DNA of 6,718 bases, from assembly GCA_934090775.1 (NCBI GenBank), contig CAKOKF010000055.1:1-6718 (forward strand). The letters are read 5' to 3'. Positions 1 through 6,439 of the stretch are shown here, piece by piece. Under the pieces are notes generated by a model that saw only the letters and a program-made list of their open reading frames with translations, did no database searches and had not been told where the DNA came from. The translations under genes and the position numbers were made by a program. Position 1 is the stretch's first letter. Each line of letters begins with the position of its first letter. The stretch comes from an uncultured Bacilli bacterium (GTDB lineage Bacteria > Bacillota_I > Bacilli_A > RF39 > UBA660).

Positions 1-602
1 GCTCTTTCTACAATAACTTCTGCAGCTGTGTGTCCATGTGCAGCCCAGTGCATTTTATTTTGAACTGTCTTAAAAAATGCTTGTGTAATTTCTGCTCTAG
101 GATCATAATCAATAGAAGTAGCATAAATATCAAGTATTTTTCTCCAAAAAACTTTTTCAGATGATCTAATATCACGGATTCTAGATAGTAATTCATCAAA
201 ATATAATCCACCACCAGCTCGTTTAAGCAAATCATCATTCATTGTAAATCCTTTAGTCATATATTCAGTTAATCTTTCATTTGCCCATCTTCTAAAATTA
301 GTTCCTATATTTGAGCGAACACGAAATCCAACTGCAACAATCATATCAAGATTATAATACATCATATTGTAGGTTTTACCATTAGAGGCAACTGTTCGGA
401 AATTCCGAACAGTTGAAGATTCATCTAACTCTCCATCTTCAAATATGTGTTTAATGTGTTCAGATATATTAGATTTACTTGAATTATACAATTTAACTAA
501 TTGTTCTTGATTTAACCAAACAGTATTATCTTGCATTTTTACTTCAATATTATCATTACCATTTTTATCTTTATAAATAATTATATTTCCATGTTCTTCC
601 AT
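1..602 (-). CDS. RhuM-family protein (virulence RhuM), 3' end cut by window edge
   Basis: The frame is open from the ATG at 602 through 200 complete codons to the left edge, so the gene is partial. The protein matches the RhuM family (Pfam Virulence_RhuM), named after a gene on Salmonella pathogenicity island 3 and often found near restriction-modification and other accessory loci; its biochemical role is not established. Visible family features are a helix-turn-helix-like N-terminus (about residues 29-50, with WLNQEQLVKLYNSSKSNISE), the block YNLDMIVAVGFRVRS (83-97), and the hallmark stretches YFDELLSRIRDIRSSEKVFW (134-153) and KMHWAAHGHTAAEVIVERA (183-201). Family members are usually about 330-350 aa, so more than a third is missing here. 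The start is fixed by AAGGAGG at 608-614, 5 nt before the ATG. It lies 49 bp downstream of the zinc-ribbon gene with no terminator between, so the two are probably co-transcribed. A perfect inverted repeat lies inside residues 63-72. Family assignment is confident; function is not. Confidence 0.93.
   Translation of the reverse strand, partial: MEEHGNIIIYKDKNGNDNIEVKMQDNTVWLNQEQLVKLYNSSKSNISEHIKHIFEDGELDESSTVRNFRTVASNGKTYNMMYYNLDMIVAVGFRVRSNIGTNFRRWANERLTEYMTKGFTMNDDLLKRAGGGLYFDELLSRIRDIRSSEKVFWRKILDIYATSIDYDPRAEITQAFFKTVQNKMHWAAHGHTAAEVIVER
389..415. repeat. Perfect inverted repeat, 13-bp arms with 1-nt centre, inside the RhuM gene
   Basis: The arms at 389-401 and 403-415 (CAACTGTTCGGAA and its exact reverse complement) flank one base at 402. 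In the gene the repeat covers residues 63-72, reading STVRNFRTVA, between the N-terminal DNA-binding-like region and the YNLD block. It is far longer than neighbouring chance palindromes and includes the CGG arginine codon. It is not followed by a T-run in either direction, so it is not a terminator. It could be a protein-binding site, an mRNA hairpin or a recombination or insertion target; the sequence does not decide between these. Confidence 0.85.
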
Positions 603-607
603 TTTTT

Positions 608-614
608 CCTCCTT
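608..614 (-). promoter_or_regulatory. Strong ribosome binding site of the RhuM-family gene
   Basis: AAGGAGG on the minus strand ends 5 nt before the ATG at 602. It is the best Shine-Dalgarno match in the window. It fixes the start of a gene whose other end lies outside the window. Confidence 0.85.
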
Positions 615-651
615 ATCTTATTTTTTTTGTTGAACTGTTAATTAAATTATA

Positions 652-1308
652 CTACATTTTAGTGCATATTTCTTCATATTTCGCATTATTAGTAATTTTA
701 GTTAATAAATTATCCTCATCATATTTATTTATGAAATTCTTAAATCCTTTTATAAATACATTCCAATTAAGTGGAATCATATCATGTCCATTAAAGCATT
801 CAGATAATCCATTATAATATTCTAATTTTAATATCCATTTATAATTATCATAATCTTTATTAATATATTCTTTATTCCAAAAGTTTATTTTAGAATTTGT
901 TATACTATCTAGAATTTTTATTTTATCTTTATTAGTAATTATTTCTTGATTAATTAATTGATAGTTCTTTTTAAATAAAAATGTTGGTTTATCATCAAAT
1001 ATGAATTCATACTTATATCTTGCTTTACTTAATATAAATACTAATGTTATCTTACTAATATCTACTGCATATAAGTTTTCTATTGAATTAAATGTCTTAT
1101 GACATCTATTACAATATTTATTATGATTATGATCTGTTATAAGAGTTCCTTCATAGTTTAATCTTTTAGGGTTTCTTTTTCTTTCTGAATATTTTACTTC
1201 ATCATTATTCTTTTTAATAAAAGTATTATTATCATTATATCTATAAAGATAAATAACACTTGTTGTATCCTTACTATTACAATAAGGACAAGTCATTCTT
1301 GCTCCCAT
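652..1308 (-). CDS. Hypothetical protein with a four-cysteine zinc-ribbon-like N-terminus
   Basis: I do not recognise this 218-aa protein as a named family. It has two cysteine knuckles, CPYC at residues 7-10 and CNRC at 66-69, spaced as in split zinc ribbons, with a basic segment between them (SERKRNPKRL, 41-50). The remainder, about 80-218, is rich in Lys, Asn, Ile and Tyr, has no membrane segment or signal peptide, and ends in a probably helical tail with further cysteines at 171 and 215. The start at 1308 is supported by AAAGGTG at 1317-1323, 8 nt upstream; the next in-frame ATG (residue 5) would be too far away. It is the upstream partner of the RhuM-family gene, with 49 bp between. The very AT-rich codon use and the adjacent broken permease suggest transferred accessory DNA. 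A nucleic-acid-binding role is only inferred from the zinc knuckles. Confidence 0.8.
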   Translation of the reverse strand: MGARMTCPYCNSKDTTSVIYLYRYNDNNTFIKKNNDEVKYSERKRNPKRLNYEGTLITDHNHNKYCNRCHKTFNSIENLYAVDISKITLVFILSKARYKYEFIFDDKPTFLFKKNYQLINQEIITNKDKIKILDSITNSKINFWNKEYINKDYDNYKWILKLEYYNGLSECFNGHDMIPLNWNVFIKGFKNFINKYDEDNLLTKITNNAKYEEICTKM

Positions 1309-1341
1309 ATTTATTACACCTTTCTTGGAATCTTATAACCT

Positions 1342-1551
1342 TTGCTAAATTCTCTCACTGGGGGTAATAGTGGAGTTATTATGGGAGAATTCTTGGTAAG
1401 TAAAGAAGGAATTGGTTATTTAATTATTTATGGCACTCAGGTATTTAATTTAGATTTAGTATTAACTGGGGTTGCGGTCTTAATTATTTTATCTTATATC
1501 TTTTATAAACCTGTTGCTATTTTAGAAAATAAAATGTTAGCAAGAACTTGA
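1342..1551 (+). pseudogene. 3' remnant of an ABC transporter permease (SsuC/TauC type)
   Basis: This is the only plausible plus-strand coding sequence. From about 1372 the translation GVIMGEFLVSKEGIGYLIIY and onward, followed by a hydrophobic segment and LENKMLA, looks like the extreme C-terminus of a BPD-type permease of the nitrate/sulfonate/taurine group (EFLVSKxGxGYLI, last membrane helix, LExK tail). About 59 residues remain of a family that is usually about 250-270 aa, so the EAA loop and the other membrane helices are gone. The frame runs upstream only to a TTG at 1342, with a stop at 1336-1338 and no Shine-Dalgarno. Codons 1342-1371 do not resemble the family, which places the break near 1366-1372. 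The native stop and terminator survive downstream. I read it as a dead remnant left when the RhuM and zinc-ribbon segment joined here. An expressed small membrane peptide is possible but unsupported. Confidence 0.7.
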
Positions 1552-1573
1552 ATATTCAAGTTCTTATTTTTTT
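1542..1573 (+). terminator. Intrinsic terminator of the permease remnant
   Basis: A perfect 24-bp palindrome at 1542-1565 (AAGAACTTGAAT and its reverse complement) is followed by A and seven Ts at 1567-1573. The TGA stop of the permease remnant (1549-1551) lies inside the stem. The minus-strand side has no T-run, so it works mainly for plus-strand transcripts. Confidence 0.85.
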
Positions 1574-1764
1574 ACAAGGTTTTATTAAAATTCGAAAAAC
1601 GTCTCAAATAAATGGTGATATCAGCAAGTTTTTCATTTAAGTCTTCTTTATAGATAGTTCTAACAAAAAACTAGATTCTTAATATTTGTATACAATGAAA
1701 AAACTGCCTAATCTTCTAAATTATAAGCAGTTTCTTTCTTTATTTTTTACTTTTATTAATTATT
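1574..1764. other. Intergenic region between converging genes
   Basis: This 191-bp gap holds the minus-strand terminator at 1698-1733. It also holds a start-less minus-strand open frame at 1572-1670 that reads like a protein C-terminus (KEDLNEKLADITIYLRRF and a few more residues). No promoter, RNA gene or repeat was recognised. Confidence 0.5.
1698..1733 (-). terminator. Intrinsic terminator closing the der / LiaF-like / DUF4097 unit
   Basis: On the minus strand AAACTGC (1733-1727) pairs with GCAGTTT (1707-1701), and TAAT/ATTA can pair further inside the loop. The last Ts of the stem run on into a T6 tract at 1703-1698. It lies 31 bp after the stop of the DUF4097 gene. With the plus-strand terminator at 1542-1573 it separates the two converging transcription units. 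Confidence 0.75.
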
Positions 1765-2565
1765 TTAATTCTTAAATTTTACATTAATACTGCCGATACC
1801 ACCAGCAATTTTTATTTTATTATCTCCAGTACCTAGAAGGTCATTATTACTCCAAGATTTATTATCAACGTTTATACTACCAATACCTTTTTCGATATCT
1901 AATTGATAGTTTTCAGCATTGCCTTTTAGATCTAAATCTAATTCACCAACGCCACAATGAATTTTGGAAATACCTAAGATTTCCGCATTGATTGCAATTT
2001 TACCAACGCCGGCATCCAAGTCTAAATTATTTAAAGTTCCATCTTCTATTTTGGTTAACCCAACTCCACCATCAATAGATACTGCGCCTGTAACTTCTAA
2101 TTTTTCAAAATAATTCTTTCCAGCTCCTAATTTAATTGTTAAATCTTTACTTTTTAAATACTCAATATCACTTTTGCCAGCACCCATTTCTAATTTAACG
2201 TTTTCAAAACTATAGTCTTTAGGAACATAAATCTTAACTACCAAATCGCCTTTGTTAAAAGTTTGGATGTCTTTTTCTTTTATTTCTAAGTTATTGTTAT
2301 CTTGATTTATTTTGATACTGCTATTATTCGTTTCTACTTTAAATTCATTTGCTAAAACAACTTCTAAACTGGTTGTACTTAATTTTATCTTTAAATTATC
2401 AATCTTACTACTATCGTTATAAATAGTTGTCATATCAATTTTGGTATCTTCATAATTAAATATATTAACTAGATATAAGATACCCGTTATCATCGAACCA
2501 ATGATAGCTACTGCAAGTAGATATCCAAATGCTTTAGCTAAATTTACTACTGTGCGACTATTCAT
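1765..2565 (-). CDS. Membrane-anchored DUF4097-type beta-repeat protein
   Basis: The 266-aa protein has one N-terminal membrane segment (about 13-34) and an extracytoplasmic part (about 35-266) of the DUF4097 type, predicted as an all-beta repeat fold. The repeat is visible directly: G-A/V/I-G turns at residues 128, 147, 167, 186, 205, 227 and 256, at first 19-20 residues apart, each followed by a short alternating strand such as GIGSINV. There is no catalytic motif and no sorting signal. The ATG overlaps the TGA of the LiaF-like gene by 4 nt (ATGA), so the two are translationally coupled and probably work together. DUF4097 proteins often accompany LiaF/PspC-like envelope stress proteins in Gram-positive bacteria; a role in sensing or buffering envelope stress is inferred from that. 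The gene ends the operon, 31 bp before an intrinsic terminator. Confidence 0.88.
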   Translation of the reverse strand: MNSRTVVNLAKAFGYLLAVAIIGSMITGILYLVNIFNYEDTKIDMTTIYNDSSKIDNLKIKLSTTSLEVVLANEFKVETNNSSIKINQDNNNLEIKEKDIQTFNKGDLVVKIYVPKDYSFENVKLEMGAGKSDIEYLKSKDLTIKLGAGKNYFEKLEVTGAVSIDGGVGLTKIEDGTLNNLDLDAGVGKIAINAEILGISKIHCGVGELDLDLKGNAENYQLDIEKGIGSINVDNKSWSNNDLLGTGDNKIKIAGGIGSINVKFKN

Positions 2566-3239
2566 TTAATATCAATTCCCCCAAAAACACAAGTAGAATT
2601 TAAATAAACAGTTACTTTGGCTTCTTTATTTTTTTTACTTTTATCATCAACGCCACCGAATAAATTGGTCGAGTTTATTTGTAAATTAACATCTTCGGGT
2701 AAAAAGATATCAATTCCCCCAAAAATGCTTGAGGCAGTTATAACTATATCTTTTTTTAATTTTGCATCTCTTAAATCTAGTTCTAAACCACCAAAGACAG
2801 CATTAACTTCAGCTCCTAAAATGGTATTATCAACAACAACTTTTTGACCACTAAATATGGCATCACATTTTAAATTATCTTTATCGTCGCACTTTACTTC
2901 TTTTATTCTATCTCTAAGGTCATTGCCAGTAATGCCTTTAAAAATGCAAGAAACACCAATTAATACTAAAATAACTGGGAATATTAATTTCCAAATAATT
3001 GCAAATGATAAGACATCTTGACTACCTAAAAGTAATAATACTCCTATAATTAATAAAATCATATTACCAGTTTTATCTTTATCTTTAAATAAGCCAATGA
3101 AACCTGGAATAATTAAAAATAATGTCCACCAACCAGTAAAAAAGATATTAATATCGGCTATACCTAAAGCCTTTAGACCAAATACTACTCCTAAAATAAT
3201 AAATACTAAACCCCAAATAACATTTTCTGTTTTTTTCAT
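2562..3239 (-). CDS. LiaF-like membrane protein (envelope stress regulator family)
   Basis: The 225-aa protein has four predicted membrane helices in its N-terminal half (about 7-25, 34-51, 58-73 and 77-100), then a soluble domain (about 115-225) of the LiaF C-terminal type (DUF2154). The domain shows recurring FGG turns: VFGGLELDLRDA, IFGGIDIFLPEDV, LFGGVDD and the terminal VFGGIDIK. In Bacillus, LiaF restrains the LiaS sensor kinase that responds to cell-wall antibiotics. No liaS or liaR is present here, so calling this gene liaF would go too far. It starts 53 bp after der with only a weak GA-rich ribosome site (AAAGAGAG, about 6 nt before the ATG) and no terminator between, which suggests read-through from the der promoter. 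The following DUF4097 gene overlaps its stop. Both products carry beta domains expected to sit at the membrane surface. Confidence 0.88.
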   Translation of the reverse strand: MKKTENVIWGLVFIILGVVFGLKALGIADINIFFTGWWTLFLIIPGFIGLFKDKDKTGNMILLIIGVLLLLGSQDVLSFAIIWKLIFPVILVLIGVSCIFKGITGNDLRDRIKEVKCDDKDNLKCDAIFSGQKVVVDNTILGAEVNAVFGGLELDLRDAKLKKDIVITASSIFGGIDIFLPEDVNLQINSTNLFGGVDDKSKKNKEAKVTVYLNSTCVFGGIDIK

Positions 3240-3292
3240 AATAAACTCTCTTTCTTATTTTATATATATCTAAAAATTCTTAAACTTTAACT

Positions 3293-4600
3293 TTATTTTT
3301 CACTACGATTTTTAAATTGTAAAATAATTGGTGTCCCGGTAAAATCAAAGGCTTCTCTTATTTTATTTTCTAAATAACGTTCATAACTAAAATGAACTAA
3401 GCCTTTATTATTTACTTCAAAAGTTATTTTTGGTGGCCTACTACCAGTTTGATGAGTAAAATATATTTTTAAACGTTTACCTTTATAAGAAGGGGCTTCA
3501 TGAAGATTATAAGCTTCAGTAATAACATCATTTAAAACATTAGTTGGTACTTCTTTAATACTATCTTCATAAGCCCTAATAACAGCAGGCATAAGCATTG
3601 CTACTCTTTTTTTTGTCTTAGCACTTAAATAAATAGTTTCGACATAAGGTATAAATTGAAATTCATTTTTAATCTTTTGTTTCCAGTCTTTTAAAGCTGT
3701 ATCAAAATTTGTAATGGTATCCCATTTATTTACAACTAAAACAACAGCTTTACCACTATTAATGGCATAACTAACTATATGTTTATCATGTTCAATTATA
3801 CCTTCTTCAGCATTAATAACGACACAACAAACGTCACTACGTTCAATAGCTTTTAAACTACGAATAACTGAGTATTTTTCAATACTTTCATAGACTTTTC
3901 CTTTTTTACGCATACCAGCTGTATCAATAACGGTATATTTTTCACCATTATAGCGAAAATCCGTATCACAAGCATCACGTGTAGTACCACTAACATCAGA
4001 AACGATAGCTCTATTTTCACCAAGTAGCGCATTAGTAAGACTACTTTTACCGACATTAGGGCGGCCAATAATACAAAATTTCAAATTATCATTAACCGGT
4101 GTAATATCTTCTTCCATTCCTTTAGTAATTTCTAAAAGTAGATTATCAATTCCAAGATTATGAGTACCACTAATAGGTAGAACTACGGGAAATCCTAATT
4201 CATAAAAATTATAAATTAATTCTTGTTCTAGTTTTTTATTATCTAACTTATTAACGGCTACAATTACGCGTTTGCCGGACTTAATTAACATATTTCTTAT
4301 CTCATAATCATTTTGATTTAGTTCATATCTTCCATCAACTACAAAAACTATACAATCAGATTCATCTATCGCAAGTTCGGCTTGCATTTTAATATCCTTA
4401 TTAAAATCACCTAATCCTAAATCAATTCCGCCTGTATCAATTAATAAAAATTTACGATCTTTATATTCGACATTACCATAAATACGGTCTCTAGTTATAC
4501 CTGGAGTATCCATAATTATCGATTTTGATTCACCAATTAAACGATTAAAAAGCGTTGATTTACCGACATTTGGTCTTCCTATTAAACATACTGTTTGCAT
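3293..4600 (-). CDS. der: Ribosome-assembly GTPase Der (EngA)
   Basis: Der is an essential tandem GTPase that helps mature the 50S ribosomal subunit. With the ATG at 4600 the protein is 435 aa, the normal family length. The first G domain shows GRPNVGKST (8-16), DTPG (31-34), DTGG (55-58) and NKLD (117-120). The second shows GRPNVGKSS (179-187), DTAGMRKKGKV (226-236), NKWD (291-294) and SAK (326-328). The C-terminal KH-like domain (about 350-435) keeps the family signatures TNVLNDVI and HFSYERYLENKIREAF. A GTG at 4609 in the same frame would give 438 aa but lies 1 nt from the AGGAG at 4611-4615, while the ATG lies 10 nt from it, so I prefer the ATG. The gene has its own promoter and appears to head a unit with the LiaF-like and DUF4097 genes. 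All motifs are intact. Confidence 0.98.
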   Translation of the reverse strand: MQTVCLIGRPNVGKSTLFNRLIGESKSIIMDTPGITRDRIYGNVEYKDRKFLLIDTGGIDLGLGDFNKDIKMQAELAIDESDCIVFVVDGRYELNQNDYEIRNMLIKSGKRVIVAVNKLDNKKLEQELIYNFYELGFPVVLPISGTHNLGIDNLLLEITKGMEEDITPVNDNLKFCIIGRPNVGKSSLTNALLGENRAIVSDVSGTTRDACDTDFRYNGEKYTVIDTAGMRKKGKVYESIEKYSVIRSLKAIERSDVCCVVINAEEGIIEHDKHIVSYAINSGKAVVLVVNKWDTITNFDTALKDWKQKIKNEFQFIPYVETIYLSAKTKKRVAMLMPAVIRAYEDSIKEVPTNVLNDVITEAYNLHEAPSYKGKRLKIYFTHQTGSRPPKITFEVNNKGLVHFSYERYLENKIREAFDFTGTPIILQFKNRSEK

Positions 4601-4629
4601 ATATATCACACTCCTAGAAAAGTTTCTTT

Positions 4630-4658
4630 ATCATATCATAGACTTTAATACTTTGCAA
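4630..4658 (-). promoter_or_regulatory. Sigma-A type promoter of der
   Basis: TTGCAA at 4658-4653 and TATGAT at 4635-4630 are separated by exactly 17 nt on the minus strand. The start of transcription would fall near 4623, giving a short leader that contains AGGAG (4611-4615) before the der ATG at 4600. An overlapping second TATGAT at 4640-4635 would give a 12-nt spacer and is less likely. Confidence 0.75.
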
Positions 4659-4685
4659 TTATTTACCTTAGAAACTAAAATTCTT

Positions 4686-5624
4686 TTAAGATAGTTTTTG
4701 CCAAGTAACACTAATACTTTTTATTTTACCATAAGCATTTTCCTTTCGGACTAAACTATTTAGAGCAACTCGATAACTAATATCAATATTACTTAGATGG
4801 TTATTGTTTAAATCAATATCTAAAGTATCACTACTAGTAATATCATCCTTAGTAAACAAATCCCCACTAGTAATTTCTACTCTTGTATCATTTCCTACTT
4901 CATATTCTATTTTTAAATTACTAATGTAATAATTGCCAGGAATATTATCAGGTCTTGTTATTCTAAAATTTTTATAATTAGACCAATTATATTTATTTTT
5001 GACCATTGGTTTACTTGCTATATTAGTATCACCAAAACTACCTAAATCAGTACTTGTATATATAATAGTCTTACTCTCTTCGAGATCACTTTTATCTAAG
5101 TCATAAAAACTTTTATCACCGCATACTCCCGCAGTTAATTCTTCATTATAAACATCAGCACTTTGATAACGAAAACTAGCATAAAGTCTTTTATTAGCAC
5201 TCCATATACGAACTAAATTATAATCCATCGAATTATCATTTCGTGGATCTACTAAACAATTAGAATTTTTATCATAAAGTATACAAAATTGTTTACCATT
5301 ATTTTTATCCTTTAATTCATCTTCAGTTAATTCTTCTTCTTTTTTTATCGGATTATCACTTTCTAAATAACCTAGATTTACTAGATCGATTAGGGAAATA
5401 TTATCTAAGCTTGTTCTATTATTACTAGTAACTACTTGTTCACTATAATAGTCATTAGCATATTCTAGGGCGGCACTTTCTATAACGGATATTTTACTGC
5501 AATAAGATTGAACTTTTAAACTTTTAGAAATACGCATAACACCAGGGACAGCGACGGTAATTAAGATAGCCATTAGAACAACAACTGCTAAGAGTTCTAC
5601 TAAAGTAAAACCTTTTTTTCTCAT
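4686..5624 (-). CDS. Type IV prepilin-like protein with a long C-terminal domain
   Basis: The 312-aa protein starts with a five-residue basic leader MRKKG, then FTLVELLAVVVLMAIL. This is a class III/type IV prepilin signal, with cleavage after G5, Glu at mature position 5, and a hydrophobic helix to about residue 28. The part after the helix resembles the upstream pilin: C42 in YCSKISVIESAALEYANDYY, a DPRN motif (126-129), and a later cysteine C168 in VCGDK. An additional pair, C114 and C123, flanks the segment before DPRN. Residues about 186-312 form an extra domain rich in Ser, Asn, Asp and short hydrophobic strands, absent from the small pilin. The start has two overlapping ribosome sites (GGGAGG and AAAGGAG). 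It lies 18 bp after the stop of the small pilin, so they form an operon. It could be a minor or tip pilin; the machinery genes (ATPase, platform, peptidase) are not in view. Confidence 0.85.
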   Translation of the reverse strand: MRKKGFTLVELLAVVVLMAILITVAVPGVMRISKSLKVQSYCSKISVIESAALEYANDYYSEQVVTSNNRTSLDNISLIDLVNLGYLESDNPIKKEEELTEDELKDKNNGKQFCILYDKNSNCLVDPRNDNSMDYNLVRIWSANKRLYASFRYQSADVYNEELTAGVCGDKSFYDLDKSDLEESKTIIYTSTDLGSFGDTNIASKPMVKNKYNWSNYKNFRITRPDNIPGNYYISNLKIEYEVGNDTRVEITSGDLFTKDDITSSDTLDIDLNNNHLSNIDISYRVALNSLVRKENAYGKIKSISVTWQKLS

Positions 5625-5642
5625 GCTCCTTTACCTCCCATT

Positions 5643-6080
5643 TTAATTTGGTGTATCATTAGAATTGTTAGTAGTTGTTTTAATACCACACATATCTTGT
5701 TCTTTTTTAGTTAAAGGATATGAGCCATAATAACGTTCATTTATTATTTTAATAGTTACTTCTACTTCTTTTAAATTACTACCATCTCTAGGATCGGTTA
5801 CATCATTTTTATTTTTATTATCTTCTTTTATATAACCATATTCTAATAAAGTTGCTACTTTTACAAAAGACATATCATCTACAAATTCTAACTTATCCTC
5901 ATAATCTTGGGCATAATATTTAGCAGCCGCTTCAATACTTTGGACTTTTTTACAAAACATATTATTTCGACTCTTTTTTAATAAACCTGATATACTGGGA
6001 ACTGCTATTAAAGCGAGGATAGCTAATATAACGATAACTGCTAATAACTCTACTAACGTAAAACCCTTATTCTTCTTCAT
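5643..6080 (-). CDS. Type IV pilin / ComGC-like prepilin
   Basis: The 145-aa protein has a short leader MKKNKG, then FTLVELLAVIVILAILALIA, a standard prepilin peptidase site (G6/F7) with Glu at mature position 5 and a hydrophobic helix to about residue 29. Its globular part has C43 and C131, which could form a disulfide, a helix reading KVQSIEAAAKYYAQDYED, and DPRDGS (96-101). Its size and layout fit a major pilin or competence pseudopilin of the ComGC type. The tail is Asn/Thr-rich with no sorting signal. The ribosome site is GGTGAT at 6084-6089, close to the ATG and pairing with the 3' end of the anti-Shine-Dalgarno. The gene is first in a two-gene unit with the larger pilin paralogue. A terminator upstream (6149-6172) isolates the unit from the coat genes. 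Assembly into a pilus is known for the family and inferred here. Confidence 0.88.
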   Translation of the reverse strand: MKKNKGFTLVELLAVIVILAILALIAVPSISGLLKKSRNNMFCKKVQSIEAAAKYYAQDYEDKLEFVDDMSFVKVATLLEYGYIKEDNKNKNDVTDPRDGSNLKEVEVTIKIINERYYGSYPLTKKEQDMCGIKTTTNNSNDTPN

Positions 6081-6148
6081 ACTATCACCACTTTAATTAT
6101 ATAGTAAAAGATTAGTAAAATAAAGTCTAATTTAAATTTAGAGAATAT

Positions 6149-6172
6149 AAAAACGACTATTTTTTAGTCGTT
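6149..6172 (-). terminator. Intrinsic terminator after the coat-protein gene pair
   Basis: On the minus strand AACGACTA (6172-6165) pairs perfectly with TAGTCGTT (6159-6152) around a five-A loop. It is followed by Ts at 6151-6149 and a T/A-rich stretch. It lies 9 bp after the stop of the CotF-like gene, before the pilin unit. Confidence 0.85.
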
Positions 6173-6181
6173 ATCTACTTT

Positions 6182-6439
6182 TTATAAGGCTGCTATGGCT
6201 TTTTGTTCTTGTTCACTTTCTTTTTGAATTTCTTTAGTACTAGCCATAGTTAAAGATTTCCAGCCTAAATCGTAAGCTAAATTAAAAAGTTCTTTCGCTA
6301 ACAAACTTAAAGCTTGAAACTGGGTTAAAAATTCTTTATAAATAAATTCGCTACTAGCTTCATTTAAAGCGTAAGCATAATTAGTAGTCATATTTTTTAC
6401 AGTTTGTAAGATATCATCTAACATAGCTTTACTTTCCAT
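6182..6439 (-). CDS. CotF-family spore coat protein
   Basis: With the ATG at 6439 the protein is 85 aa. It resembles the Coat F family, a ferritin-like helical domain found in spore coat proteins: MLDDILQTVKNMTTNYAYAL (6-25), then a second helix with KEFLTQFQALSLLAKELFNL (35-54) ending in the characteristic YDLGWKSL (56-63). A Glu/Gln/Lys-rich tail (69-81) follows. A GTG at 6451 in the same frame adds four residues, but the G-rich site GTGGGG lies about 6 nt before the ATG and includes that GTG, so I prefer the ATG. It overlaps the end of the upstream small gene by 11 nt, so the two are probably translationally coupled. The product would be expected in the spore coat or mother cell. The family assignment is by pattern only. 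Confidence 0.78.
   Translation of the reverse strand: MESKAMLDDILQTVKNMTTNYAYALNEASSEFIYKEFLTQFQALSLLAKELFNLAYDLGWKSLTMASTKEIQKESEQEQKAIAAL

Noticed and set aside
8..238. A 76-codon minus-strand open frame
   Set aside because: It lies wholly inside the RhuM-family gene in another frame, has no family resemblance, and the RhuM frame is clearly the coding one.
2617..2847. A 76-codon plus-strand open frame
   Set aside because: It is antisense to the conserved FGG-repeat part of the LiaF-like gene and has a low-complexity Ser/Lys/Leu-rich translation.
3853..4068. A 71-codon minus-strand open frame
   Set aside because: It overlaps the second G domain of der out of frame.
4607..4609. GTG as start of der
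   Set aside because: It is only 1 nt from AGGAG. The ATG at 4600 has workable spacing and gives the normal family N-terminus just before the first P-loop.
6096..6101. Perfect TATAAT upstream of the small pilin gene
   Set aside because: The matching -35 position (TTTATT) is poor, and a start near 6089 would place the ribosome site at the very 5' end of the message. In DNA this AT-rich the match may be chance.
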